Shown here: positions 1 to 13,600 of the stretch, in pieces
Position numbering within the stretch: the stretch's first letter is position 1
Layout: every line of letters begins with the position of its first letter
Assembly: GCF_024713975.1 (NCBI RefSeq)
Contig: NC_091110.1
Location: forward strand, 15,375,501-15,439,500
Length of the DNA stretch: 64,000 nt
Origin: Paralichthys olivaceus
Taxonomy: Eukaryota; Chordata; Actinopteri; Pleuronectiformes; Paralichthyidae
Direction of reading: 5' to 3'
The notes under the pieces: generated by a model
Database searches by the model: none
Told to the model about the DNA's origin: nothing
The model's input: the letters and a program-made list of their open reading frames with translations, nothing else
Made by a program: the position numbers and the translations under genes

Positions 1-765
1 TAAACCCTCATCTGGTCCAACTGTTGGTGCGTTTAATCCGAGAGGCAGCGAGAGGCAGCCGGGGGAACCGTCCTCTGATCACCGCTTTCATTGATGTCAC
101 TGTGTTCTCCGAGGTTACCTGAAGGTCTCACTGGACATAGATGCGTTCAGAGCTGTCGGGAATTTAGCGTTACCTATCAACCATGTGCTCAACCAACTTT
201 TTCTTTTTTAATAAAAAAATGTTTTTAAATGTTTTATTCAAAATAACGAAACTTTCAAACAAATAAAATAAATAATTAAAGTCACCATAACAAACAAAAT
301 CACAAACCACAACAAATATTAATGAATGAATGAATGAATCAGAATTCATTAGAAACAATTGGTTGACAAACTTTTTGTATTATTGAATTGATGTATTTAA
401 ATATATGTATTTGTTTTCATTAATCATTAAATTACGTTTTTTAAGATTATCTACCTATCAGTCCTTCTAACTTGGTCACTAACCCCAAAGCTGCACAAAG
501 GGTGGTTTTAAACATTTTAAATAAATCTTTTATTTTGTGGTACGATAACATGAAACATGGCTTCTTGTTACTGTTGTTGAATCATTCCTTTAAGGTCTCA
601 AGTGTCATAATGTCCCACACATCTCTCAGGTGGTTTTTCCATATTATCCAAACTTTCACACAGCAAAAAAATCTTTCTTTTAATTTAATGCCGACAGGAA
701 ATGTAAACACGTTTTTGGGCCCAACCTCACACTACACCATGCAGCCACAGGATGGCAGCACCGAT

Positions 766-778
766 CCCCCCCCCCCCC

Positions 779-815
<37 letters not shown>

Positions 816-831
816 TCTCCCTCTGTCTCTC

Positions 832-872
<41 letters not shown>
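766..872. repeat. Poly-C plus (CT)n microsatellite
   Basis: Fourteen C residues (766-779) are followed by about 93 bp of CT repeats with a few TT, CC and GT interruptions. It creates spurious Leu-Ser and Arg-Glu ORFs in both directions. Confidence 0.95.
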
Positions 873-959
873 GTAGCCCGGTGTCACTCATCAGCAGCTC
901 GTGCAGATCGGATCTGATTTCTTTTCTTCTTTTTTTTGTTAAATTTCTATTCATGCCTT

Positions 960-1024
960 CACTTCATCAGGATCATGAGAGACACTGAGACTCAGCGGAG
1001 GAAGGAGGCGAGGAGCCCGGTACA
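960..1024 (+). other. Possible 5' non-coding exon end with a strong donor (acag|gtgagc)
   Basis: A GA-rich stretch with an ATG at 974 leads into the donor-like sequence at 1025. Read from that ATG it is open for 17 codons to the donor. If spliced to the acceptor at 10594-10595 it would reach a stop quickly (TGA at 10614-10616), so it would be 5'UTR of htr4, or else the first exon of an unknown transcript. The upstream boundary is a guess. Confidence 0.25.
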
Positions 1025-2394
1025 GGTGAGCAGGTTGGATCTCCTTCTTTCAGTAAAAGTTTGACAGAGGGAAGGAAACAGGTAGAGGAAATACTCGATT
1101 AAGAATATTTTAATTTTGAGGATGTTTTTGACAGTTAAAATAACTGTAACTGTAAAACGTGATTGGATTAATTGTTCATCACTCATTTCTTGTCATCGAG
1201 AGATCAGTAGGTTATTTATCAGGCTGCTCTCATCTATTTTTATTATTATTATGGGTCTAATAATTAATAATTTCTTACACATTTTCATTTTAATCAACCA
1301 CTTTTAATCCATAAAAAGATGAAATTCCAACAACCGTTGATAGTCAGTATATGGCAAAAGTACTAAAATACTCATTATGTGGTATTATTAGTATGTTTTA
1401 ATGAATGAATTATTTGTTATTTTCTTTAAATGAATAAAAATATCCTTCAGGGGTTGAGACCATCACACAGAGACAAGAACAAGAAGCGTAAAATGTGTTG
1501 CAGACACAACTGTTTGCTTTGGAAAAGAAAACATAATATTTGTGCACAAAATAAGACGTTAATGAGCCTCAAGCCGCAGTAGTATAGTGCACATTAAGAG
1601 ATACTTAGACGTAGAGTAAGTGCTTAAGCTTTAGTTGAACTTCCTTTGGTTCACCAGGGTTTTTATTGCTTGTTTTATGACATGACTTACTGTATGTCAC
1701 TGGAGTCAGAGATGTGTGTATCTGAGAGCGTGGATAAGTGAACAAACAGTAGGTGAAAAATTGCAGTTATAAGGAGAGTTCCTCATTATCTTTCTGCGTA
1801 TTCCTTGTTCGTTGGGCCTTTAAGCAAGGCTACTGTTGGACCCACAGTATATAAGTTGCTCTTTGTGCAAGCGTTGCTGGAGTTTCTACCTCATCAGACA
1901 TTTTCCTTGTTCCACGTATGTTGGAAGTAGATTGATGTCATGCCAAATTCCCCTTCCTTGCCTCCACAGCATTCCTAGGTCTTTGTTTTGGCCTGCTGAG
2001 ACATCCACGAAGAGATTAGCAGGAGCTTGTTTCACTATCTCCTCAAAACTTTTCTTGGCTGTCAGGACACATGCAAAGGTCAATTACCCCGAAAACAGAT
2101 GCTGCAGTTTCTCCCTTTCTGTTACTTGATTACAGTCGTTTCTAATCTGTTATTAGAAATATGAACCTCATAGTTCATCAGCACACACATGATCTGTTGT
2201 TAATGTAAATGCTCTGCAGGAGGGTAGTGGCAGCTGCTGCTGCTGCTGCTGTATTTGGCTGCGTGTCTGTTGGTTAAGCTTTCAATTGACTGTAAACATT
2301 GTACAGTCGAGTAAGATGTTCTGCTCTGACACACTTTGCTGTTTACACCATGTGAGGGTGTGGGTGCAATAGTTTTTCTTACCTCTTCAAACAC

Positions 2395-2575
2395 TAACCT
2401 TTTCAGAGCCAGTAGACCTCGTGGGGACCAGAGTCCCGTCCTAATGAGCCAAAATGTCATAACAGGGGTCCTGGTTGTGTTTAAGGGTAAGATGTGAACT
2501 GTGGTTAAGTTTAGGGTTAGGCATGAATTGGTCATGGTTAATGTTTTGGTTGGGCCGTCCACAATGAATGAATGG
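2395..2575. repeat. Dispersed fish repeat with GTTAGG-type motif
   Basis: The segment contains a GGGACCAGAGTCCCGTC start, then GGGTTAGGCATGAATTGGTCATGG and a TGGGCCGTCCACAATGAATGAATGG end. I recognise this from fish introns and intergenic DNA as a short dispersed repeat; the class is not known to me. Confidence 0.45.
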
Positions 2576-3984
2576 AAATCGATGCAAAATCAGTACCTGT
2601 GTGTGTGTGATTTTATGAATTGCTCTGCTGGCACTCGATCGGCTGATTGGTTTATTGCTAGAGGAGTGTTTACATGTTTGTGCAGACGGACTCCAGTGTC
2701 TCTCGGTGAACCCCACCACAATCACAAGACACAGTCAGTGCCAATAACAATGTTCAGGGAGATGCACATGGACAAAAAGCAAAAAACGAGGGCAACAAAG
2801 CTGAGCAAAGAAAAACAAATATGCACATATTATCTGAGAAAGAATCTGCTGCGCTTCAGGCCGTCTGCAAACGGAGGTCAGGTGTTCTCAGTTCATTCGA
2901 CCACTTCTCAGCCACTGAACCCGACGATGATGGATGCTGAACCACACCATTCACTTCTGCAATTTATTGATAAGGTGCAAACGATCAGCATTTACACACA
3001 CAGTTGATTTATTATCACACAGTGTTTATGTTGAACTGTTAATCATTTCCACATCCTATTCAGTTCAGTAGTTGAGACGTGGCCCATTATTGTTAACACG
3101 TAATGACTGAGCAGGTTAAAGAAAAGATGCAGAACAACAGAAACAACAGACACAAAATAATTAAGTAGTATGTTTTATTCAAACTGTTTCTAAAGCGTAA
3201 ACAATGCACTGCATGATGGGCTGAATTAAATATTAAATGTAAAATATGTATGTATTTGTATACATATATAGTATATAGTGTAAAGATAAATTATGACATT
3301 ATTATCTGGTTTATGGCTTGAATATATATATATATGATTCTCATTCACTGATCTCACCTGAAATATTCCCAATTTTAATTTCATTGAACAATCAAACATG
3401 ATCAAAATGAAATCGTTGCTCATCAAGACAACCGTGATAACCCACAGCCGCTCCTGTTCTGATCGCGTGCCAGCCGTCTTTTACAGATATTAAGAGGGGA
3501 TGACTAAGATCTCACATGGGATGCAACATTTTGAAGCAAATCTGAGACTACACTGCCATCAAAGCAACTCCCTTGGTTATTGTTTAAATCCTCTCTGGTA
3601 ATAAATCAGCTTTATTTCTTTCCCTTGTCGTGGCTTCTGTTCTCAGAAAGTCTTTTCCATACTGACGTTGGCTTGCCAACTTCTTTTGGCATGTCCACAT
3701 GTGCGAAACATATTACACGGAGTCCGTACCATGCAATTCTTTAAACACACAGCATTAGTCCAAATTAGCATTGAAAATAAGAACCAACTGATCTTTAATG
3801 ACTCAGCATCTGTGAGCTTGTTTCCCAGGAATAAATAGTTCCAGAATGTGTAACCTCTGGCAGCATCTGGGACGAATATAAAATGAATAAAAGCCATTTG
3901 TGAGTGGTTTTACTATCATTACAAATTTAATAGAATAAAAGGTTAAATCCAGTTAATAAATTAAATCTGATTTTGATTATACTG

Positions 3985-4490
3985 TGAGAAAAAAGCACCC
4001 GGCTTGGCCAGAAATTGGAACCCTGTGGATCAGGCAGCGGCCAGTAGCATGAGCAGACTGAGCGCGCTGGCCGGTTCCCAGGTATGAGCATCTGTAAGTG
4101 AATCAGGCAGGTGAAACAAACTGGTGTTGAGAGACAACGAGTGTACTTGATTGATCTGCCCCTGGCAAATTAAGGTGAAGCTATGTATTTTTATTTTATT
4201 AAGGGATTAAGGGATCTGCCAGGGTCTCTGCCTTCACCAGAAAAGGTTATCTCCTCTCCCCTGCTATCGCCCGCTGTGCCGTCCTTATTAGCCACTCCCT
4301 GTAGACATTTAGGAGAGAGCCGCCGCCTTCAAGGTTAATTTAAGGCCGCCTGAACCAAAGCCAACTCATTAGCCTGATTCCCAGAGCTAGCCAGGTCTTA
4401 TTCATTATCAGTGTCACCTCACCCAAAGCAGCATGTTTGTCTATACTCTTGCCTCATCGGTTATCAAAAGAGATTAATAGGGCAGAATTA
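3985..4490. promoter_or_regulatory. Candidate conserved non-coding element 5' of htr4
   Basis: This block has balanced composition, no microsatellite and no ORF, and is rich in homeodomain-type cores (ATTAATAGGG, TTAAGGCC, TTCATTATCA). GATCTGCCCCTGGC and GATCTGCCAGGG occur as a pair, each followed shortly by a GGTGAAG or CTTCACC motif in mirrored orientation. That appearance fits a developmental enhancer; conservation itself was not tested. Confidence 0.3.
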
Positions 4491-5779
4491 AATGAAACAC
4501 AATGTTGTCAACAATGATAAGCTCTTTGTTTTGCTCCTGCGCTGCATGCATACCTTCTCTTTTTTTATCAATCATGTCGTTTGCAGCTGTTTATTTTCGT
4601 CCACTCTCCTTTTTGCCACAGGCCAGGTTTCCCTTTGGGGCTCAGCAATATATAAATGCCGAAATGTATCTAAGCAGCGAACCTGGCAGAAAATCTCAAA
4701 TACCAATAAAACAAAACAAGGCTCAGTTCGCTCAAGTTCTTCTTCAGCTTCTAAAATAGTTGTGAAACTTTAACTGTGGTGGGTTATCCAACCACAGAGA
4801 TGTAGCTGTTGGTATGTTTATCTCTTAATGCAGCTATAGAATTAGATTTCAGGCTCAAGTTGGACGTTCCTGAATCATTGTTGAAGATTTATTTCTGGAC
4901 TATCAGTTACGAAGCAGGACAGGGTAGTCAAGTGCTTTCTTTTTAGTGGAACAAGGAAGAATTTGACGAGTTGAATGGGATTACATTTTTGTGCACGCCC
5001 CTTCTCTTCCCTGGTCTGGAGCAAAACTTGTAGATAACAAATTTCCAATTAAGTTATAACATTATTTGATACATTACATATTTTGTTAACTTGTGTGTGA
5101 TATATCAAAGGTTTAATTGTCATCAAAGTCAAAAAACATTTTAACAGTTATGTAGATACTTCATGTTTTTTTCGGCATACAATTTATTTCTTGGCATTTA
5201 ATTGTTCCCTTTAAATGTATTTCAGTCAGGATTTCCAAGCGGTGTGGTTGCAAAACACATTAATGTAGACAGTGGTGCTATCAGGAAGTGGACAAGTGAT
5301 CAGCATTAACTAAACCCACAGGGAGGCACATGCTATGTGGATGCTTTATTTCCATAGCCTACTTGTCTCATGCATTTGTCCACACATAACTTTATGTGTT
5401 GCTCAGTTTACTCTGCTGTTACTTCCGAGTTGGCACCGTGACAAGGTCGGCACGCTCAATTACCTGCTCACAAACCATTACCCTCACCCACACAGCTTTA
5501 TCCAGCAGACACACTCCGCACTGCCTGGGTTGCATCTTGCTCCCTGTCATGAGAGCAGCAGGCCAGAGTGATTTACTTCACCTCTGTGAGTGCAGAGAAA
5601 AATCAGATAGAATCCAAGAGAAAACAAGGGGCTGTAGAATATTCGTGACACGTTCGAGTTAAGATGTTTGAGGTTTTGATCAAAATGTACATTTGTGGCT
5701 TTTTAAGAATATTCCTTATCGTGTGTTTCGATCTCTTTAAGTTGTTAACCTGGAAAATACTGATTGTACATGAAGTACA

Positions 5780-5935
5780 GTAGCTGTGTCTCAATTCAGG
5801 GGCCGCATCCTTTGGCGGCTGCATTTCAAGACAGATTGCGTCACAGTGACGCGACTAGCTGCTTGTGCCAGAGCAACAAAGGCTTCAATTAGTGGATCCT
5901 CTCATGCCAACATGTCCCAGGATTCATTGCCCTTT
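5780..5935. repeat. MITE-like dispersed DNA repeat
   Basis: The segment starts near GCTGTGTCTCAATTCAGGGG and continues with CGCATCC..GGCGGCTGCATTTCAAGAC and GCGTCACAGTGACGCGACTAG. This resembles the terminal part of non-autonomous DNA transposons common in fish. The other end is not clear; GTCCCAGGATTCATTGCC near 5913 may belong to it. Confidence 0.4.
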
Positions 5936-8900
5936 GGTTACAAACTGATTTTCAAAGAGATAATATCGATGTTAATATTCTCAGTCATACAAGTGTCATC
6001 ATTTAAACTTTGTTCAATCTAAAGCCGGAGTTTAGGGTATTTCTGAGGATATTTGTAAAATAATTAACCGTAGTAATTTTGAACTTGGCAGAAATGAACC
6101 TGTTTTTCAGCCACACTGCATGTTCCAGGAATGCTCCTTTTAATTTCAGCTGGCAAATATGGTCTTTAAATGGGGGGGGTGTCTCCAGATGCAGCTGGTT
6201 ATTCAGCATCCAACCAGTAGCATATAAAAATCCACCAGATTAACTGTCCTGTTTAAACATCACGCAGCTCAAAAAGACACGAACCCAACAAATGGAGCAG
6301 AAGCCTCAATGTTTCTTAAGTACACTCTGGTTTGAGATAATGAGTTATTTCTCATCAGAATTTGTCCATCACGATGTGTCACTACAGCAAAACTGTTCCA
6401 GGCCGCTGTGTCCCCAGAAGGTTCTGAGACAGTGAAACACTGTGGAAAACCAGACAAGAACAGGAAGCGAAGCAGAGACAGGTAATTTAAAAGTATAACA
6501 GGAAACAACTGACCTGAAATCCAAAAACAGATTGATTCAGAACCAGTTATTATATTCAGGACAGCTGCATGGATCCAGATAACCACCCTCTTGTGCACCT
6601 ATAATGACATGATTATGTTGCAGAAATCAACCAGTTAGAGGCTGTTTAAAGACACATCAGCCTTCTGTGGCTCACAGTGCAATCATTTGGTAGCTTTCAG
6701 TGTTGTTTGCAGGTCTTATGTTATGAGTAAACAACCACCTCCACCAACATTTCGTGAAAGTGTAAAGATGCATTCCAAAAACACTGACTGACCTAAAAGA
6801 GAGCAAAAGAAAAGCAAGATCCAGGGTTTCTCTTTAGTGCCAGGGCGCTGAGGAGGAGATTCATTGTTGAAGAGTCAGAGAAACCAATTTATACACTCAC
6901 AACAACCGGAAAGTAGAACAGAATGCAATTCAGCTCCACAGAGCTTTTTATTTTCCTGACTGTCTGGCTCTTATTGTGTTGTTCCTATCACTCTCTCCGT
7001 CTGCACTCTCCGCAGGCATGCAATATACAGTAGGATGAGAAGGGAACACCAAATGAAGTAGAAGTGCATTGTGGGGCTGATGTTTGAACTGTTCTATGGC
7101 TATATTGGTCTTTTATTACCTTCTTTGTGAGCACGATGACGCAAAAACTACAGACAGGATTACCAGGAAACTGGGAAGGAACATTTTGGTGTGGATTCAG
7201 ATCAGGGGACGGATCCAGGATTTCCCGTGATTTCTCACGGAGTAGTTTATGGATCTTGATGAAAAAGACATTTTAATCCCACCTTCTAATGTGTACTATC
7301 ACAGATTAGTAGCTACTTCACAGACACTACACACACTTTTCAGTATGTACCTGCATGTGTTGGTTTTTTTGAGAGTCAAAATCTTCCCTGCTTAAGCTTT
7401 TAAAATTAGGACGATGGACTGCAAAACATGATACTCCTCTGTCTCCTTGGCAACAGTATCAGGGATGACTCCTCCACATACAGACAAACACACACACTCA
7501 CGGTTCAGCCCTCTTACAGTCTGAGGTGTGAGAATATGTGAGATGTAGGCCTATTTACCTCCCACCTGACGAGTAAAGTGAGGGAGTGGAAAGTTCTTTT
7601 GCTGCATTTGACACAATAATGTTTAATTGAATGAATAAAGGCTACCTCTGAATTGAATTAATCTTCTCCTCTATCTTTCCATCCATTCAACCATCCATCC
7701 ATCCATCTCTCTATATATCTATTGTGTGTTAACTTGAATTTGAGCTGATCTCTGTTGCCAGTCTTTGTTAATCCTGACTTGATCTTTTGAAAACTCGGCT
7801 GGAGCTGACTTGATCGAGTCTGGGGAGAGAAAACTAAACAAGTCTAAACTGAACCCAATGTTTTTTTCCCTGATAACAGGCATGTGCGGTATTAAAGAAA
7901 AAGCAGATAGCTAAACCAACGTGACCGAATCCAACCTGAGCCCAAATATACTTTGAAAATTATTGTCTGAACCCGGCCCGACGTGCCAGGACCCCAATTT
8001 ATGATCATGGTTTTATCAAATGGTAATCTGTTAATCCGTGCAGATTAATGATATGTCAACATTCGACAAAAGACAAAGAAGCAACCTGTCATCTCCCTCC
8101 CCTCTGTTCTGTAGAGTTTTCAATCAGCTCCGTGTCTCTCAGATGTGAAATGGACACGGTGAGCTGTGAAAACTCGCCTCCCTGGACACACATCACAGGA
8201 GAAAACCACAGAAACCTGTCAGAAATATGGCTCCTGTCCCTTCTCGCCCTCTCTCTCTATGTCTCTCTTTCTTGGAAATACACATTGCTATATCTTCTCA
8301 TTCCTGACAGAACAGTGTAACCGAGTGAACAATGAGTAGGAGGGTAGGTTGTGTCGTTGTCCAGTGATGATGATGGTGTGTGTGTGTGTGCGTCCGTAAG
8401 AGAGAGAGAGAGATGATAATTACATATTTAAGATGCAGTAATCAGTCATTTTTCATTGTGTTATTTAAAACTGGTGTTGTAATGACAAATCAAAGCTGAA
8501 TCCAATTTGTGCCACATTGTTCAGCTGATTGAGATTCACCTAAGCAGCTTAATGACTTTAAAATATATTTGCCAATGCGCGTATCAGGGTTATTGTTTAT
8601 GAATCACTGAATCTGCTCTTTAGACACGAACCCGATCATTGTTTAGCTGTTTGGTTCACTGATCTTTTTTTTTCCTTCCAAGATAATCATGCGTTTTCAA
8701 TGTTTAGGCTTTGTCTCTATTTTCTTGGTTGATCTGGTCAATGGGAATTGCTGCAGGTGAGAAATCGTAAAACATCTCTGTTGATAATCAACAAATAAAG
8801 ATGGTGGTTGTGGGGAAATGTTACATCTATACGCCCAGGGGCCCTAGTATTGTTTAATCTATTCATGGTCCACATGTGCTCAGAAAAGAACATAAAGTCT

Positions 8901-10595
8901 TTCAGGCCCTATACAGATGGTATGTAAGCTCCTCTGCCAAGTACAACGAGGCTTTGGTGTACTCTATCAGGGTTGTGTTATCCCTCCACTATCCTCAAGA
9001 AAACGAGGATGTTGATAGAAAACACCCTGAACCTTCCTTTGTTTTGATTTCAGTTTTGGCTCGACTGTCATTGCTTAAAAAATAAAAAGTGTGACATATT
9101 TTCACAACCCAGTGTTATGTATATGTGAAAGAAACTGTATTTGCACCGTTCAGAAACTCTAGAAGCTGTCAGGGCTTCTCGGCTCTTTTTGGCTCTGGGG
9201 CCCAGCAAACAAATTAAAACCAGTCTCGCGGACCTGGGCTGTAACTGTATTAACTCCAAACTGAGATAAGTCAAACCGCTCCATGCCAAGATTCAGTCAT
9301 GTGAATGATGGATGCTCACAGAACGAACAAAAGTGAACCTATACCTGGATAAAGTGATACACAGACATGACGAACTGTAAATAGCGACCTGGCTGCAGGA
9401 AGTTGGCAGCGTCACAAGTTGCCACAGTCTGTTGGGCCATGATAATGACCCTCGAGTGTGATAAGGTCAGATAGCTGTTATAAAAGTAGAGACATATGTT
9501 GTAAGAGGTCTTTAAAGCTGATAAGGCCTCGACAGTGCTGTGGTGATGAAACGCTCTCTGCTGCTCCTCAGAATCAGATCTGAAGAGTCCACTCCAGTTG
9601 CTCTCACTTCCTGTTACACTGATCGAATTTGTCAAAATCCCCTCGGTTATTCTAAAAACAGAGAGAAGCAGTGTGCACTCATCTCATCTTCTGCTAATAT
9701 GTTTCTATGTTTTGTAATAAATGTCCGTTTAGCTATGTGAGCTGCATGGCTCTCAGGCTGTTGGTCCACTAACTTACAAAACAATATGTATATATAAAAT
9801 AAAAAATATTTCGATCAGCAAGTTGTGATAAAAGCTAAAAATAAGAAAAGCAGATGTGGCATCTGACAACATCCATCGATTTCTTCGGTGACACACTGAA
9901 ACCAGGACTCAAGAGGGTGATGGTAAAGCACAGCGCTACAGAATCAGATCTGCTCGACCGAAACTGTAACAAAATCCAGCAACAACTTTTTTTTAGCTGT
10001 TAGAAAAAACATAAGTAGCTGAATACTGATCAGAATCAGAAGTTAGAAATTTAAGTGAACGTGGTCCAGGTGGACAATGACCCGGGGTTGAGGCTTTAAC
10101 CTCCTTCATCTGTTTGTAGACTCCTCTTGCTACCTCAGGCTGTTGTTGGTCAAATCTATATGTTTACTTTATTTACCAGGTTAAATATGGGCTGCAAGGT
10201 CAAACAGTCTGACCTTTACAGCCGGAGAATCTCCCCCAGCCCCAGAGGTGCAGTCCAGGAGCTGGTATCTGATCTGTGATCTCTCCTATCACAGGGGAAT
10301 AAGAAATGAGAATTTCACTTTTGGTTCTCACTAAAGCATGGTGATATTATTGCATTACAAAGACAAACTAACACACTGATGGAATCTGGCAGACACAGCT
10401 GCTGCCTGTTGCAGCGCATTTGCCCTATAAATATCACACGCTTTCAAGCTGTGATCCAGCAGCTTATTTCAGGCGCAAATATTCGATTTTTGGCGTTGGA
10501 TAGACAAATAATAAGACATCCAACCACTTTGTATGTGCAAGCTGGCTACTATTTTCGGAAAAGCGTAGACTTAGTGTGTGTGTGTGTGTCGACAG

Positions 10596-10654
10596 GGCCA
10601 GAGCATGGGGGGATGAGGACTCTCCTCTGCTGACTTCAATGCAGATGACCAGTG
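10596..10654 (+). promoter_or_regulatory. htr4 5'UTR with three upstream ORFs
   Basis: An acceptor (GTGTGTGTGTGTCGACAG) ends at 10595, so the exon holding the htr4 start probably begins at 10596. Before the start codon lie uORF 10605-10616 (three codons and stop), uORF 10613-10633 (six codons and stop), and an ATG at 10639 whose frame crosses the splice and stops at 11620-11622, overlapping the receptor frame. Such a layout would be expected to lower translation. Confidence 0.45.
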
Positions 10655-13600
10655 ATGGCCACAGCATCACCTCAACAGTAAGTCAATAATTCAAACTCAC
10701 TTACGTATCATTGTCCACAACGCAATAACATATGAATTCGATTTTAGCCAACTCTACAACAGAGCTACTCTTATTTAAAGTCATAATTGCATTAAGTTTT
10801 TCAAAAAGTGTGAGTTTCTAAATAACTGTGGTAGAAATTGTGGAGACCACTACTACATATTTGCAGTGTCCATGGTTTATTTCAGTGAGGGACATTTGTT
10901 GATCATAAACATCACCCATCTATTTCATTCCCCTTTGTTTGTCTATACTACCCAGAACCAATAAATGCCAAATTAAAATAAATCCGACAAGCTTCTGCAA
11001 AGCAGCTCTGACACTGATCATAGATAAACACATGAACAGGAAAACATTTTGAGAAATATGATCATTAGATAAACTTTTTTGAGAGTGAGATAAGAAGATT
11101 AATGGAAAAAGTGCTGAAACAGCTAACATCATATTCCAAGAAACACTTGTTCACTACAAATCTGGCTTCATCTCATTTGTTTTAATTCTTATCCACAAAC
11201 AGAAATGTGTAAATGATAAGTTGATGTTTTTAGGAGAAGGTAGGCAAGCTTCCTAGCCTTATGCTAAGCTAGGCTGATTGTCTCCTGTATATAAGGCACA
11301 GACATAAGAGTGCTGTCAATCTTCTCATTTAACTCTTATAAAGAAAGTGAATATATTGTTTGAAGAGGAGGATGCATTTGTCAGCACAACATCTGACCAT
11401 GATAATGGAACTTTAACCAACCAGTTACATTTGCCAAATCCCAACCATAGCATAATCATGAGGTGACCAATCAGAAACTTCTCATAGATGCTGTTTTGGA
11501 AGGCGTAAAGAAATAGCTCCTTTCGTATGGCATGATAACAATTCTAAATATGTAATGAATTTCAAAATACTTACTGACTAAGCTGTTTTTATATATTTAT
11601 CTCACTGCAGTTTGTTGGATGACATAATAAACACGGAGCAACAACAACAACAGGAACAGCAGCAGGAATTCCTGAGCTCATTAGAGACGATCGTGCTCAC
11701 CATCTTTCTCACCATCATCATTATCATGACGGTGTTTGGCAACCTGCTGGTCATGGTGGCGCTCTGCAAGGACAGACATCTACGGTGAGCCCACTGGCTT
11801 TTTATCAACTCAGACTATAAAACAGACATGTGTTGTACTGGCAGATCTGGTCAGGCGTGAGATCAAGTTTCGAGTGACAGTGCAATAGTTTGTGGGACTT
11901 TTGGTACAAGACCTGTGCTGACAAATAGCTCAAAGATGTGACAGTGTCTGTATTGTAGGGTTTCAGGAACTAATAAAAAGAATTCAAAGCACTCACATTA
12001 CAGTTTCCCCTAAAACTTATTTTCCGATCAGGTAGGTAAAGCGACAGCAGCTTTAAAGTTTAGACTTATTAGATGTGATGTTATACTAAAACGTACAAAT
12101 CGTAAACTGTTCCTGATAATTCTACCACAGACTTTTACGGACATGTTCGAACTTGTCTCCTCTGGTTCTCAGGAAAAAGAAAACTAACTACTTCATCGTG
12201 TCGCTGGCGTTCGCCGACTTGCTCGTGGCCCTGGTTGTGATGCCCTTTGCTGCCATTGAGTTGACCACCGGCCAGTGGCGGTACGGAGAGATTTTCTGCC
12301 TCGTCCGAACATCCCTGGACGTATTGTTAACTACAGCATCCATCCTGCACCTCTGCTGCATTGCACTCGACAGGTTTGTGAGAGACGAAGAAGGATTTGA
12401 ACCGTCTTCATGGGCTTTGATGAATTACCCTTTGTTTCATAGATCACATGACACATGACAAATGCGATTGAAAACAATCATGATCCAGCATTAAAACAAC
12501 TTTAATGTTAGAGTTTATGTAATATTGCTTCAAAAACTGCACATAAAAGTGTGTGTGTTTGTATAATTCCAGGTATTACGCTATCTGCTGCCAGCCACTG
12601 GTCTATAGACACAAGATGACTCCTTTGAGAGTGGCAGTAATGCTCGGCAGCTGCTGGCTCATCCCCACATTTATCTCCTTCTTACCCATCATGCAGAGCT
12701 GGAACGCCATCGGCATTGAGGACATTGTAAGTCCTTAAGATCAGGAGCCACGGAGGCGGGAAGGCAGTGAAACCGTAATGAGCTTAAAGATGTTGGTATT
12801 CTTATTAAAAAAAAAAAATTACAATCCTGCATCATCACAATATATAGTATGTTTTGACAAAGTATCCCAGTGAAGAGTTCCTACATCTCCCTGAAACGCC
12901 TAAAGAGAGAGATGTTCTGTCCGTGGGGGCAAATGCAGCTGAAACCTTTCCAACCTAATATTCTCTGTTTCTAATAATGTCTCCAATCCCTCGAACAGTG
13001 ACACGGTAATGCAGTGATCACAAAACAATTCCATTCTCCGTGGAGGCTCTCTCGCTGCGAGCGAAGACGGCACTTCAACAAGCATTTTCTGCTGGTTTGG
13101 ATATGTTTTGGCGTGAGGTTATTTCAGAGCTGCCTTGAAATGAGCTGCAGGATTCCCAGAGGCAGAGGGCGGATAGATGAATTTATTCAGCCATGCTTAA
13201 TGAAATACACGGCTCTTTCGATCAGGCCGCATCCAAACAATGATCTTTTTTTTTTAAACGCTGGCTTGAAGTCATATGTCACAGACAAAATTGCAAAGGA
13301 ATTGAAATTACTTATATCCGCACATTGAGGCTAGATTTCAGTTTGTTATTTTATATGAGTAATGTTTGTTGTTCATTTTGTTTTAAAGAAATTTCAGAAA
13401 AAGTTCCAATACACTTTAGTTTTGCCCCAAAAAGGAATTGTTTGAAACGGACCCTTCTTCACACTTCAGCTGCGTGATCAAGTGATTCAATAATTGTGAC
13501 TTATGTTAAATGATATTATACAGACGATATGTTTGCTTTGAGAGGAACTGCTCTCTTCATGTGTAGTGATTTAAAAACTGAGGAGTTTGCTCTGTCTTTG

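Larger units (their letters stand above)
1..10595. other. Region 5' of htr4 without a convincing coding gene
   Basis: No ORF here has family-like composition or splice-compatible partners. It holds a poly-C/CT microsatellite (766-872), a possible non-coding first exon near 970-1024, a GTTAGG-rich fish repeat around 2400-2570, a block that looks like conserved regulatory DNA (3985-4490), a MITE-like copy near 5780-5935, and scattered short GT and TA runs. It is probably upstream or 5'UTR-intron DNA of htr4. Confidence 0.6.

Noticed and set aside
472-988. ORFs rich in Ser-Leu or Arg-Glu
   Set aside because: They are translations of the poly-C/CT microsatellite.
10379-10633. 84-codon + strand ORF before htr4
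   Set aside because: It runs through an AC/GT stretch and an acceptor site, has no family look, and its 3' part is simply the second htr4 uORF.
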